Assembly: GCF_900103645.1 (NCBI RefSeq)
Contig: NZ_FNHP01000001.1
Location: 62,001-126,000 of the forward strand
From: Oryzisolibacter propanilivorax
GTDB taxonomy: Bacteria > Pseudomonadota > Gammaproteobacteria > Burkholderiales > Burkholderiaceae_C
Direction of reading: 5' to 3'
DNA length: 64,000 nucleotides
In this document: positions 17,500 to 26,267 of the stretch, in pieces
Position numbering within the stretch: the stretch's first letter is position 1
Layout of the letters: every line of letters begins with the position of its first letter
Program-made: the position numbers and the translations under genes
The notes under the pieces: model-generated
Databases searched by the model: none
What the model saw: only the letters and a program-made list of their open reading frames with translations
Told to the model about the DNA's origin: nothing

Positions 17500-19272
17500 G
17501 TGGCAGATCAGGACTTTGACGTGGTGGTGGTGGGCTCGGGGGCCGGAGCGCTGCTGGGCGCCATCCGCGCGCAGGAGCAGGGTCTGAAGACTCTGCTGGT
17601 GGAAAAGGCCGACCTGTTCGGTGGCACTTCGGCGCTGTCGGGCGGCGGTATCTGGATTCCGGCCAACTACGACCAGGCGCGCGCCGGCGTCCGGGACGAC
17701 CTGCGCACCGCCTTCGGCTACATGCTGCGCTGCGTGCGCGGCATGGCAAGCGAGGACCGGGTGCTGGCCTACGTCGAGACCGCCAACACCATGGCCGAGT
17801 ACCTGCGCAGCATCGGCGTGCCGTATCGCTGCATGCCCAAGTATGCCGACTACTACCCGCACATCGAGGGCTCGATGCCCGGCGGGCGCACCATGGACCC
17901 GGTGGACTTCAACGCCGCCAGGCTGGGCGTGGACGCGCTGGAGACCATGCGCGCCTGCCCGCCCGGCAGCAAGCTGTTCGGGCGCATCAGCATCAACGCC
18001 TTTCAGGCGCATTCCATGCTCTCGCGCGAGTTCAAGTCGCGTTTCCAGCTCATCGGCATGATGCTCGGCTATTTCCTGGACTATCCATGGCGGCGCAAGA
18101 CCCAGCGCGACCGGCGCCTGACGGGCGGCCAGGCGCTAATCGCTGGCCTGCTGACAGCGGCGCGCAAAGCCGGCGTTCAGATGTGGCGCAACGCGCCGCT
18201 GCGCGAACTGGTGCAGGACGCATCGGGCCGCGTCACCGGCGTGGTGGTGGAGAAAGACGGGCGCCAGCTGCAGATCCGCGCGCGCAAGGGCGTGCTGCTG
18301 GGCGCCGGCGGCTTCGAGCGCAACCAGGCGATGCGCGAGCAGTACCTGACCCAGCCCAGCCGCGCCGAGTGGACCGCCACCCCCGTGGGCGGCAACACCG
18401 GCGACGCGCACCGCGCCGGCCAGGCCGTGGGCGCGCAATTGCACCTGATGGACTGGTCCTGGGGTGCGCCGACCATGGACGTGCCCAAGGAGCCGGCCTT
18501 CCGCGCCATCTTCGTCGAGCGCTCGCTGCCCGGCTGCATGGTGGTCAACAGCCGGGGCGAGCGTTTCCTGAACGAGTCCGGCCCGTATCCCGAATTCCAG
18601 CAGGCCATGCTGGCCGACCACGCCAGAGGCAACGGCTCGGTGCCGGCCTGGATCGTGTTCGACGCCGGCTTTCGCGCGCAGAACCCCATGGGCCCGCTCA
18701 TGCCGGGCTCTGCCGTGCCGGACTCGAAGCTGCGCAAGAGCTGGCTGGGCAAGGTCTACTGGAAGGGCGAGACGCTGGACGAGCTGGCCGCGCAGATCGG
18801 CGTGGACGCCGCCGGTCTGAAGGACAGCGCGCGCCGCATGACCGAGTACGCGCGCACCGGCAAGGATCTGGATTTCGACCGCGGCGGCAACGTCTTCGAC
18901 CGCTACTACGGCGACCCGCGCCTGAAGAACCCGAACCTGGGGCCCATCGAGAAGGGCCCCTTCTACGCGATGCAGTTGTGGCCCGGCGAGATCGGCACCA
19001 AGGGCGGCCTGCTCACCGACCGCGACGCGCGCGTGCTGGACACGCACGGCCAGGTCATTCCCGGGCTGTATTGCGTGGGCAACAACTCGGCCTCCGTCAT
19101 GGGCCCGGCCTACGCCGGCGCCGGCTCCACCCTGGGTCCGGCCATGACGTTCGCCTTCCGCGCCGTATCCGACATGCTCGGCCGCCCGTTGCCGCTGCAG
19201 CACGCCGACTGGCTGGAGCAGCCCGAGCGCGCGGCGCAGCGCCCGGCCGAACGCATGGCCCAGGCGGCGTGA
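17500..19272 (+). CDS. 3-Ketosteroid dehydrogenase-like flavoprotein (KstD family), first copy
   Basis: This 590-residue flavoprotein has the FAD motif DVVVVGSGAGALLGA (7-21), LFGGTSALSGGGIWIP, and the C-terminal FAD and substrate loop SASVMGPAYAGAGSTLGP. The Tyr and Gly of that loop match the catalytic Tyr and Gly of 3-ketosteroid-delta1-dehydrogenases. GTG is the start, with GAGGAG 8 bp upstream; an upstream Arg-rich extension looks non-coding. A second flavoprotein of the same superfamily follows after 17 bp, like the TesH/TesI pair of Comamonas. Substrate assignment to a ketosteroid is inference; other cyclic 3-ketones are possible. Confidence 0.85.
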   Translation: MADQDFDVVVVGSGAGALLGAIRAQEQGLKTLLVEKADLFGGTSALSGGGIWIPANYDQARAGVRDDLRTAFGYMLRCVRGMASEDRVLAYVETANTMAEYLRSIGVPYRCMPKYADYYPHIEGSMPGGRTMDPVDFNAARLGVDALETMRACPPGSKLFGRISINAFQAHSMLSREFKSRFQLIGMMLGYFLDYPWRRKTQRDRRLTGGQALIAGLLTAARKAGVQMWRNAPLRELVQDASGRVTGVVVEKDGRQLQIRARKGVLLGAGGFERNQAMREQYLTQPSRAEWTATPVGGNTGDAHRAGQAVGAQLHLMDWSWGAPTMDVPKEPAFRAIFVERSLPGCMVVNSRGERFLNESGPYPEFQQAMLADHARGNGSVPAWIVFDAGFRAQNPMGPLMPGSAVPDSKLRKSWLGKVYWKGETLDELAAQIGVDAAGLKDSARRMTEYARTGKDLDFDRGGNVFDRYYGDPRLKNPNLGPIEKGPFYAMQLWPGEIGTKGGLLTDRDARVLDTHGQVIPGLYCVGNNSASVMGPAYAGAGSTLGPAMTFAFRAVSDMLGRPLPLQHADWLEQPERAAQRPAERMAQAA

Positions 19273-19289
19273 GCGGCACAGGAGGCAGC

Positions 19290-21008
19290 ATGGCCAGCGA
19301 CCGCTCCGTCAGTACCGTCACCCCCATCGAAGCCGCCCTGGAAGTGGCCTCGCCCGAGGCCCTCGCCTGGTCCGACAGCGCCGACGTGGTGGTGGTCGGC
19401 TGGGGCGCGGCCGGTGCCAGCGCCGCCATCGAGGCGCGTGCACACGGCGCCGACACGCTGGTCATCGACCGCTTCGGCGGCGGCGGCGCCAGCGTGCTCT
19501 CGGGCGGCGTGGTCTATGCCGGCGGCGGCACGCGCCAGCAGCAGGCCGCGGGCTTCGCCGACAGCCCCGCAGCGATGCAGGACTACCTGCGCCACGAGGT
19601 CAACGGTGTGGTCAGCGACGCGACGCTGCAGCGCTTTTGCCAGGACAGCGTGGCCAACCTGCAGTGGCTGGAAGAACAGGGCGTGCGTTTTGACAGCACC
19701 ATGCCGCCCTACAAAACATCCTATCCGCCCGACGGCGTGTACCTGTACTACTCGGGTAACGAGGTCGTGCCGGCCTACGGCAACCCTCGCCTGGCGCCCA
19801 GGCCGGCGCCGCGCGGGCACCGCGCCGTGGCCAAGGGACAGTCGGGCGCGACGCTGTACGCCGCGCTGCGGCAGTCCACGCTGGCCCAGGGCGCTCGCAC
19901 GCTGACGCAGGCGCGCGTGCTGCGCCTGGTGCGCGAGCAGGGCAGCGGCCGGGTGCTGGGCGTGGAAGTGGCGGTGCTGCCCGCGGGTGACGCGCACACC
20001 GAGCGCCACCGTCAGCTGGACGCGCTGGTCGCCAAGTGGCGCCTGTACCAGGCGCCGCGCGCCCAGGCGGGACGTCGCGAGGCCGCCAAGATCGAAGCCG
20101 AGATCGGCGAGCGGCGCTTCATCCGCGCGCGCCAGGGTGTGGTGCTGGCCGCGGGCGGCTACATCTTCAACCCCGAGCTGCTGCGCCAGCACGCGCCCGC
20201 CTACCGCGCCGGTTGGCTCACGGGCGCCGCCGGCTGCGATGGTTCGGGTCTGCGCCTGGGCCAATCGGTGGGCGGCGTGGCGCAGGACCTGAACAACATC
20301 TCCGCCTGGCGTTTCATCACCCCGCCGTCGGTCTGGCCCAAGGGTCTGGTGGTGAACACGCGTGGCGAGCGCTTCTGCAACGAGCAGGTCTATGGCGCCA
20401 CGCTGGGCCACGCGCTGATGGAGGAGCAGGGCGGCAAGGCCTGGCTGATCCTGGACACCCGGCTGCGCCGCCAGGCGCTGCGCCAGTGCCTGTTCGGCGG
20501 GCTGTGGGCGTTCCAGTCGCTGCCGGCGCTGGCGCTGATGTTCAAGGTCGCCATCAAGGGCCGCGACGTGGCCGACCTGGCGGCCAAGATCGGCGCCGAC
20601 CCGGCATTGCTGGCGCGGCAATTCGACGCCGCCAATGCCGCCGCGCGCGGCGAGCGCGACGACCCGATGGGCAAGTCGGCCGACATGCGGCACGAGTTCC
20701 GCGGCGGCCCGCTGCTGGCCATCGATATCTCCATCGACCAGAAAATGTTCCCGCTGGCCGTGCTCAGCCTCGGCGGCCTGAAAGTGAACGAGGCCGATGG
20801 CGCGGTCGTGGACGCCGCCGGGCGCGACATCCCCGGCCTGTTCGCTGCCGGGCGCACCGCCATTGGCGTGGCCTCTTCGCGCTACGTCAGCGGCCTGTCG
20901 CTGGCCGACTGCGTGTTCTCTGGCCGGCGTGCTGGGCGCGCGGCGGCATACCCGGGCGGCACGGCCATGGCTGGCGCGGCGCGCACCCTGGAGCCTGCCG
21001 ACGGCTGA
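19290..21008 (+). CDS. KstD/fumarate-reductase-like flavoprotein, second copy
   Basis: This 572-residue flavoprotein has an N-terminal extension of about 30 residues before the FAD motif VVVVGWGAAGASAA (33-46). It also has GGGGASVLSGGVVYAGGGT and a C-terminal FAD loop AAGRTAIGVASSRYVSGLS. It is only distantly similar to the previous gene and is closer to the delta4(5alpha)-dehydrogenase/fumarate-reductase side of the family. GGAGG precedes the ATG. As TesI acts beside TesH in Comamonas, this pair could introduce both A-ring double bonds, but that is an inference from order and family. Confidence 0.82.
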   Translation: MASDRSVSTVTPIEAALEVASPEALAWSDSADVVVVGWGAAGASAAIEARAHGADTLVIDRFGGGGASVLSGGVVYAGGGTRQQQAAGFADSPAAMQDYLRHEVNGVVSDATLQRFCQDSVANLQWLEEQGVRFDSTMPPYKTSYPPDGVYLYYSGNEVVPAYGNPRLAPRPAPRGHRAVAKGQSGATLYAALRQSTLAQGARTLTQARVLRLVREQGSGRVLGVEVAVLPAGDAHTERHRQLDALVAKWRLYQAPRAQAGRREAAKIEAEIGERRFIRARQGVVLAAGGYIFNPELLRQHAPAYRAGWLTGAAGCDGSGLRLGQSVGGVAQDLNNISAWRFITPPSVWPKGLVVNTRGERFCNEQVYGATLGHALMEEQGGKAWLILDTRLRRQALRQCLFGGLWAFQSLPALALMFKVAIKGRDVADLAAKIGADPALLARQFDAANAAARGERDDPMGKSADMRHEFRGGPLLAIDISIDQKMFPLAVLSLGGLKVNEADGAVVDAAGRDIPGLFAAGRTAIGVASSRYVSGLSLADCVFSGRRAGRAAAYPGGTAMAGAARTLEPADG

Positions 21009-21097
21009 TCCGCACGTCTGCCACGGGCCGTGCCTGGCTCTGCCCGCCCTGGCGGCCCGGGCCGGGCTTGCCGCCCAGATTGAAGGAAAAACCCACC

Positions 21098-22180
21098 ATG
21101 ACCGCCACCCACGCCGACGCTGCCGCGGCACGCTACCACCCGCTGCGGGTCCATGAAGTGATCGAGGAGACGCACGACTCCAAATCCATCGTCTTCGATG
21201 TGCCGGCGCAACTGGTCGGCCAGTTCGCCTACCGGCCAGGCCAGTTCCTGACGCTGCGCCTGCCCATCGATGGCCGGCACGTGCCGCGCTGCTATTCGAT
21301 GTCCAGCGCGCCCGGGCTGGACGGGCGCCTGCGCGTCACTGTCAAGCGCGTGGCACAGGGGCGCGGCTCTAACTACGTCTGCGACCGCGTGCGTGCGGGC
21401 GACACCATCGAGCTGCTGCCACCCTCGGGCCTGTTTTCACCGCGCGATCTGACGCAGAACCTGCTGCTCATGGCCGGTGGCAGCGGCATCACGCCGGTGT
21501 TCTCCATCCTGCGCACGGCGCTGGCGCAGTCCGGCGGGCGCATCGTGCTGTTCTATGCCAACCGCGACGAGCGTTCGGTGATCTTCGCTGGCGCCCTGAA
21601 GGAGCTGGCGCGCCGCCACCCCGAGCGCCTGCAGGTGGTGCACTGGCTGGATTCGGTCCAGGGCGTGCCTTCGCAGGAGCAGCTGGCTGCCTGGGCGCGT
21701 CTCTGGGCGACGGACAGCGCCCAGGCCTTCATCTGCGGCCCCGGCATCTTCATGGACACCGCGCAGGCCGCGCTGGAGCAAGCGGGTATGGCGCCGGACG
21801 CCATCCACGTCGAACGCTTCGTCTCACTGCCCGATGAGGAGGCCCTGCAGCAGATCCAGCAGCAAGTCGCGGCCGAGGCCGCCAGCACGCCGGCCGCCGT
21901 GGACGAGGCGCGCGTGCAGCTGCGCCTGGACGGCGAGGAATACGAATTCACCTGCGGCGGCAACGAGACGCTGCTGGAGGCCGGCCTGCGCGCCGGCATC
22001 AACGTGCCGTTTTCCTGTCAGGCCGGCATGTGCGCCTCGTGCATGTGTCAGGTGCAGGAAGGCAGCGTGCACATGCGCCACAACGAGGTGCTGGACGCCA
22101 AGGACCTGGCCAAGCGCTGGACGCTCGCCTGCCAGTCCGTGCCGACCACCGACACCGTGCGCGTGAAATTCCCCGAGTGA
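21098..22180 (+). CDS. KshB-like ferredoxin reductase (FAD/NAD/2Fe-2S)
   Basis: This 360-residue electron-transfer protein has three parts. The first is an FAD domain with [11 protein letters not shown] and RCYSMSSAP. The second is an NAD domain with [12 protein letters not shown] and [10 protein letters not shown]. The third is a C-terminal plant-type 2Fe-2S domain with [13 protein letters not shown] and a final LACQS giving the four ligands. The order FNR then ferredoxin is that of KshB, PaaE and HmfA-type reductases. Its partner oxygenase, KshA if this is steroid 9alpha-hydroxylation, is not in the window. AAGGA lies upstream; the next gene starts 8 bp after the stop. Confidence 0.9.
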   Translation: MTATHADAAAARYHPLRVHEVIEETHDSKSIVFDVPAQLVGQFAYRPGQFLTLRLPIDGRHVPRCYSMSSAPGLDGRLRVTVKRVAQGRGSNYVCDRVRAGDTIELLPPSGLFSPRDLTQNLLLMAGGSGITPVFSILRTALAQSGGRIVLFYANRDERSVIFAGALKELARRHPERLQVVHWLDSVQGVPSQEQLAAWARLWATDSAQAFICGPGIFMDTAQAALEQAGMAPDAIHVERFVSLPDEEALQQIQQQVAAEAASTPAAVDEARVQLRLDGEEYEFTCGGNETLLEAGLRAGINVPFSCQAGMCASCMCQVQEGSVHMRHNEVLDAKDLAKRWTLACQSVPTTDTVRVKFPE

Positions 22181-22188
22181 GCCCCGCC

Positions 22189-23832
22189 ATGTCCGAAGTC
22201 CTTCTTGAGCCCGTTTCCCAGACTGCTGCCCCCGGCGCAGACCTGCCCGCCACGCTGCCCGCCATGCTGGCCGACGCCGCCCGGCGCTGGGGCGAGCGTC
22301 CTGCCATCGTCGAGGACGGCCACACCATCAGCTACACCCGGCTGCACGCGCTGGCGCGCCGCGCCGCGCGCGCCTTCATGGCGCTGGGCGTGCAGCCCGG
22401 CGACCGGGTGGCGCTGTGGGCGCCCAACTGCAGCGAATGGATCATCGCCGCCTGCGGAGTGCATGCCGCAGGCGCCGTGCTGGTGCCGCTGAACACCCGC
22501 ATGAAGGGCGAGGAGGCGGCCGACATCCTGCTGCGCAGCCGCGCGCGGGTGCTGGTCAGCGTGGGCGGCTTCCTGAAGCAGTACTACCCGGACCTGCTGC
22601 AGGGCCTGCGCCCGGACACGCTGGAGCAGGTGGTGGTGCTGGGCGACGAACTGCGCGCCAGCGCCGACCTGGACTGGCAGGGCTTCCTGGCGCGCGCCGA
22701 GGCCACGCCCGAGGCAGCGCAGCTGCAGCGCGAGGCGGCGGTGCGCCCGCAGGACACGGCGGACCTGATGTTCACCTCCGGCACCACCGGCCGGCCCAAA
22801 GGCGTGATGGCCGCGCACCAGCCGACGCTGCTGGCATTCAAGGCCTGGTCCGAAGTGGTGGGGCTGGAAGAAGGCAGTCGCTACCTGATCGTCAACCCGT
22901 TCTTCCACACCTTCGGCTACAAGGCCGGCTGGGTGGCGGCGCTGCTGCGCGGCGCGACCATCCACCCCGAGCAGGTGTTCGACGCCGAGGCCATCCTGCG
23001 GCGCATCCAGGACGAGCGCATCAGCTTCCTGCCGGGGCCACCAACGCTGTTCCTGACCATGCTGGCACACCCGAACCTGGCCGATTTCGACTTGTCGTCG
23101 CTGCAGGCCGCAGTCACCGGTGCGGCCTCGGTGCCGCCGATCCTGATCCGGCGCATGCGCGAGGAACTCGGCATCGCCAAGGTCACCACTGCCTACGGCC
23201 TGACGGAGTGCGGCGGCTGCGCCACGCTGTGCGACGCCACCGACGACGCCGAGACCGTGGCGCGCACCTGCGGCAAGGCGCTGCCCGGCACCGAGGTGCG
23301 CTGCGTGGACGCCGAAGGCCACCCGGTGGCACCCGGCGAGGCCGGCGAGGTGCTGCTGCGCGGCTACCACATCATGCAGGGCTACTTCGAGGACGAGCAG
23401 GCCACGCGCGAGGCCATCGACGCCGAGGGCTGGTTGCATACCGGCGACGTGGGCGTACTCGACGAGCGCGGCTACCTGCGTATCACCGACCGGCTGAAGG
23501 ATATGTTCATCGTTGGCGGCTTCAACTGCTACCCGGCCGAGATCGAGCGCATGCTGGCCGACCACCCCGACGTGGCCCAGGTGGCGGTGCTGGGCGTGCC
23601 CGACGATCGCATGGGCGAGATCGGCTGCGCCTGCGTGGTGCTGCGCCACGGCGCGCAGCTGGACGCGCCGGCCTTCATCGCCTGGTGCCGCGGCAAGATG
23701 GCCAACTACAAGGTGCCGCGCCACGTGCTGCAATTCGACACGCTGCCGGTGAACGCCTCCAACAAGATCCAGAAGCGCGAGCTGCAGGGCCTGGCCGAAG
23801 CGCGGCTGCGCGCCGCGCAGCAGCCGGCCTAG
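22189..23832 (+). CDS. Acyl-CoA synthetase (FadD3-like)
   Basis: This 547-residue complete class I adenylate-forming enzyme has the P-loop [23 protein letters not shown], the hinge region [13 protein letters not shown] and the catalytic-lysine motif [11 protein letters not shown]. It resembles FadD3, which activates the C/D-ring propanoate (HIP) left after cleavage of the steroid A/B rings. This fits the operon but is an inference, since substrate specificity is not readable. Start at 22189, 8 bp after the reductase stop. A terminator follows at 23847. Confidence 0.9.
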   Translation: MSEVLLEPVSQTAAPGADLPATLPAMLADAARRWGERPAIVEDGHTISYTRLHALARRAARAFMALGVQPGDRVALWAPNCSEWIIAACGVHAAGAVLVPLNTRMKGEEAADILLRSRARVLVSVGGFLKQYYPDLLQGLRPDTLEQVVVLGDELRASADLDWQGFLARAEATPEAAQLQREAAVRPQDTADLMFTSGTTGRPKGVMAAHQPTLLAFKAWSEVVGLEEGSRYLIVNPFFHTFGYKAGWVAALLRGATIHPEQVFDAEAILRRIQDERISFLPGPPTLFLTMLAHPNLADFDLSSLQAAVTGAASVPPILIRRMREELGIAKVTTAYGLTECGGCATLCDATDDAETVARTCGKALPGTEVRCVDAEGHPVAPGEAGEVLLRGYHIMQGYFEDEQATREAIDAEGWLHTGDVGVLDERGYLRITDRLKDMFIVGGFNCYPAEIERMLADHPDVAQVAVLGVPDDRMGEIGCACVVLRHGAQLDAPAFIAWCRGKMANYKVPRHVLQFDTLPVNASNKIQKRELQGLAEARLRAAQQPA

Positions 23833-23846
23833 CCGCCGCGCCGCAC

Positions 23847-23879
23847 GGGCCGGGACCGGGGCGCCGGCCCGGCTTTTTT
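23847..23879 (+). terminator. Terminator after the acyl-CoA synthetase
   Basis: GGGCCGG pairs with CCGGCCC around a 10-nt loop, followed by six T. The SDR gene downstream may depend on read-through or its own promoter. Confidence 0.8.
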
Positions 23880-23921
23880 CTTATCCGATTCACAAGCAAA
23901 GACAACACGGGGAGACACGAC

Positions 23922-24686
23922 ATGGGGGAATGTGTGCAGGACAAGGTGGCCATCGTCACCGGCGCGGCCAGCGGCGTGGGCCTGGCGGTGGCGCAGGCAC
24001 TGCTGGCTGCGGGCGCGCGCGTGGCGCTGACCGATGTGAACGAGGACGCTGGCCGCCAAGCCGTGGCCGAGTTGGGCGAGCGCGCGCTGTTCGTGCGCCA
24101 CGACGTGACGAGCGACGCCGGATGGACGCAGGTCATGGACACGGTGCAGGGCCACTGGGGCGCGCCGCAGGTGCTGGTGAACAACGCCGGCATCCTGCTG
24201 CTGGGCGACCTGGAAACTGGCACGCTGCAGGACTTCCAGCGCCTGCTGCAGGTCAACACCGAATCGGTCTTCCTGGGCTGCCAGCACGGCATCCGGGCGA
24301 TGAAGGCGGGCGGCGGCTCGATCGTCAACATCGCCTCGGTGGCCTCATGGCTGCCCATCGAGCAGTACGCCGGCTACAGCGCCAGCAAGGCGGCGGTGGC
24401 GGCGCTGACGCGCTCGGCGGCGCTGCTGTGCCGCAACAAGGGCTACCCGGTGCGTGTCAACTCGGTGCACCCGGACGGCATCTACACGCCGATGATGCAG
24501 GCCACGCTGCCCGCCGGCGTGACGCGCGAGATGGTGCTGCACCACCCACAGCGCAACCCCAAAGGCCGCGCCTACCTGCCCGAACAGATCGCGCAGCTGG
24601 TGCTGTTCCTGGCGTCGGACGCCTCTAGCGTCATGAGCGGCAGCGAGCTGCGCGCCGATAACGCCATCCTGGGCACCGGGCTGTAA
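23922..24686 (+). CDS. Short-chain dehydrogenase/reductase
   Basis: This 254-residue classical SDR has the cofactor motif TGAASGVG (13-20), NNAG (87-90), Ser139, and the catalytic Tyr152 and Lys156 in YSASK. An Asp near residue 38 (LTDVN) suggests NAD(H) preference. The C-terminal segment and HPDGIYTPMM resemble hydroxysteroid dehydrogenases of the 3alpha/20beta or 7alpha type, consistent with the cluster. The substrate is not proven. GGGGAGA precedes the ATG. It is separated from the previous gene by a terminator but lies on the same strand. Confidence 0.88.
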   Translation: MGECVQDKVAIVTGAASGVGLAVAQALLAAGARVALTDVNEDAGRQAVAELGERALFVRHDVTSDAGWTQVMDTVQGHWGAPQVLVNNAGILLLGDLETGTLQDFQRLLQVNTESVFLGCQHGIRAMKAGGGSIVNIASVASWLPIEQYAGYSASKAAVAALTRSAALLCRNKGYPVRVNSVHPDGIYTPMMQATLPAGVTREMVLHHPQRNPKGRAYLPEQIAQLVLFLASDASSVMSGSELRADNAILGTGL

Positions 24687-24723
24687 GCCCGCTTCTGTCC
24701 CTGGGTCGTCTGTCCCGTCTTGT

Positions 24724-24760
24724 CACCCTCTCCCTCCAGGAGAGGGCCGGGGTGAGGGTG
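24724..24760. repeat. CCCTCTCC...GGAGAGGG hairpin repeat
   Basis: An inverted repeat of CCCTCTCC and GGAGAGGG is followed by CCGGGGTGAGGGTG. Elements of this form are common between genes in many proteobacteria; here it lies after the SDR gene and could act as a hairpin terminator. Confidence 0.55.
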
Positions 24761-24787
24761 CGCATACCAACCAACGTCGGCCATGTT

Positions 24788-24850
24788 AAGCCCGTTTGGC
24801 CCCTGGCCCTTTATTTATAACGGCCTTCAGCTATTGAAAGCATAGCAAAC
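24788..24850 (-). repeat. Dispersed TGCTAT/ATAGCTG repeat, copy 2
   Basis: On the - strand it reads GTTTGCTATG, AATAGCTGAAGGCC, then AAAGGGCCAGGGGCC. It lies between the convergent SDR and folA genes. Confidence 0.7.
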
Positions 24851-24891
24851 ATGCGCCCGGCGCGTACGCGCGCCGCCGGGCCGGCGCCCCG

Positions 24892-25392
24892 TCAGCCGCG
24901 CCGCGCGTAGCGCACGAAGTCGAACGGCAGGCCCTGCGCGCCCACCTGCGCGCTGCGCGCCACCTCGTGCCATTCCGGGCCCAGCTGCGGCGCGTGCGCG
25001 TCGCCGTCAAAGTCGCGCGCGATCTCGGTCACTTCTACCCGCGTGGCGCGGGGCAGGGCCTGGGCATAGATCTGCGCGCCGCCCATCACCCACACGGTGG
25101 CCGCGCCGGTGCGCGCGGCCAGCGCAAATGCCTCGTCCAGGCTGCCAGCGCGCTGCGCTCCTGCAGCCTGCCAATCCGGCTGGCGCGTGACGACGATGTT
25201 GGCCCGCCCCGGCAGCGGGCGAAAGCGCGCGGGCAGCGAGTCCCAGGTCTTGCGCCCCATGATGACCGGCTGGCCCAGGGTCAGCGCCTTGAAGTGCGCC
25301 AGGTCCTCGGGCAGGTGCCAGGGCATGGTGCCGTCCCGGCCGATGATGCCGTTGGCCGCGCGGGCGTAGATCAGAGCGACTTCCATGCTCAC
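24892..25392 (-). CDS. folA: Dihydrofolate reductase
   Basis: This 166-residue protein reduces dihydrofolate to tetrahydrofolate with NADPH. Family marks are [20 protein letters not shown] near the N-terminus, [11 protein letters not shown], and the NADPH-binding [13 protein letters not shown]. The GTG at 25392 overlaps the thyA stop (GTGA); an ATG two codons later is an equally possible start. It follows thyA in one operon, the standard pairing, because thymidylate synthase consumes methylenetetrahydrofolate and releases dihydrofolate. Confidence 0.95.
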   Translation of the reverse strand: MSMEVALIYARAANGIIGRDGTMPWHLPEDLAHFKALTLGQPVIMGRKTWDSLPARFRPLPGRANIVVTRQPDWQAAGAQRAGSLDEAFALAARTGAATVWVMGGAQIYAQALPRATRVEVTEIARDFDGDAHAPQLGPEWHEVARSAQVGAQGLPFDFVRYARRG

Positions 25393-26201
25393 ACCGCCAC
25401 CGGCGCGCTGATGGCCGGATGGTGCTCGTAGCCGACGATCTCGAAATCCTCGAAGTCGTAGTCGAAGATCGACGCCGGGCGGCGGCGGATGCGCAGCTCA
25501 GGGAACGGGTAGGGCGTGCGCGCCAGCTGCGTGCGCACCTGTTCCAGGTGGTTGGAATAGATGTGGCAGTCGCCGCCGGTCCAGACGAAGTCCCCAACCT
25601 CCAGGTCACACTGCTGCGCCACCATGTGCGTCAGCAGGGCGTAGCTGGCGATGTTGAAAGGCACGCCCAGGAACAGGTCGGCGCTGCGCTGGTACAGCTG
25701 GCACGACAGTCGCCCTTCGGCCACGTAGAACTGGAACAGCGCGTGGCAGGGCATCAGGGCCATCTGGTCGAGTTCGGCGACGTTCCAGGCGCTGACCAGG
25801 ATGCGGCGCGAATCGGGGTTGCTGCGCAGCGTGTCGATGACCTGCTGGATCTGGTCGATGTGCCCGCCGCCGGGCGTGGGCCAGCTGCGCCACTGCACGC
25901 CGTAGACCGGGCCCAGGTCGCCGTCCTCGCGCGCCCATTCGTTCCAGATGCTCACGCCGCGCTCCTGCAGCCAGCGCACGTTGCTGCTCCCGCGCAGGAA
26001 CCACAGCAGCTCCAGCGCCACGCTTTTGAAATGCACGCGCTTGGTGGTGATGAGCGGAAAGCCGGCGCGCAGGTCGAAGCGCATCTGGTGCCCGAAGACG
26101 CTGGCTGTGCCGGTGCCGGTGCGGTCGCCTTTGGCAACCCCGTGCGTGAGCACGTGGCGCAGGAAGTCTTCGTACTGGGTGGAGACGAGGCTGGAAGTCA
26201 T
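25389..26201 (-). CDS. thyA: Thymidylate synthase
   Basis: This 270-residue protein methylates dUMP to dTMP using methylenetetrahydrofolate. The catalytic Cys152 is in [11 protein letters not shown]. The folate and dUMP-binding segments [31 protein letters not shown] and [12 protein letters not shown] are intact. The length is normal for the short ThyA type. The stop overlaps the folA start. A copy of the dispersed repeat lies just upstream of the start codon. Confidence 0.97.
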   Translation of the reverse strand: MTSSLVSTQYEDFLRHVLTHGVAKGDRTGTGTASVFGHQMRFDLRAGFPLITTKRVHFKSVALELLWFLRGSSNVRWLQERGVSIWNEWAREDGDLGPVYGVQWRSWPTPGGGHIDQIQQVIDTLRSNPDSRRILVSAWNVAELDQMALMPCHALFQFYVAEGRLSCQLYQRSADLFLGVPFNIASYALLTHMVAQQCDLEVGDFVWTGGDCHIYSNHLEQVRTQLARTPYPFPELRIRRRPASIFDYDFEDFEIVGYEHHPAISAPVAV

Positions 26202-26209
26202 GGATATGA

Positions 26210-26267
26210 GTCAGAAACGGCCGTGGCCCATATGGATAAAGGGCTGACAGCTCTTATTTCAGTAGCA
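26210..26267 (-). repeat. Dispersed TGCTAT/ATAGCTG repeat, copy 3
   Basis: On the - strand it shows TGCTACTG, AAGAGCTG, then ATGGGCCACGGCCG and TTTCTGAC. It fills the gap between thyA and the upstream flavoprotein and supplies that gene's last codons and stop. Confidence 0.6.

Noticed and set aside
18087-19289. Upstream extension of the second KstD-like flavoprotein in its frame
   Set aside because: The extension overlaps the first flavoprotein gene in another frame and is Arg/Gly/Pro-rich; the ATG at 19290 has GGAGG and gives a normal N-terminus.
24724-24760. Possible CRISPR or tandem repeat
   Set aside because: Only one inverted repeat, with no spacers or regular array; no CRISPR-like periodicity was seen anywhere in the window.
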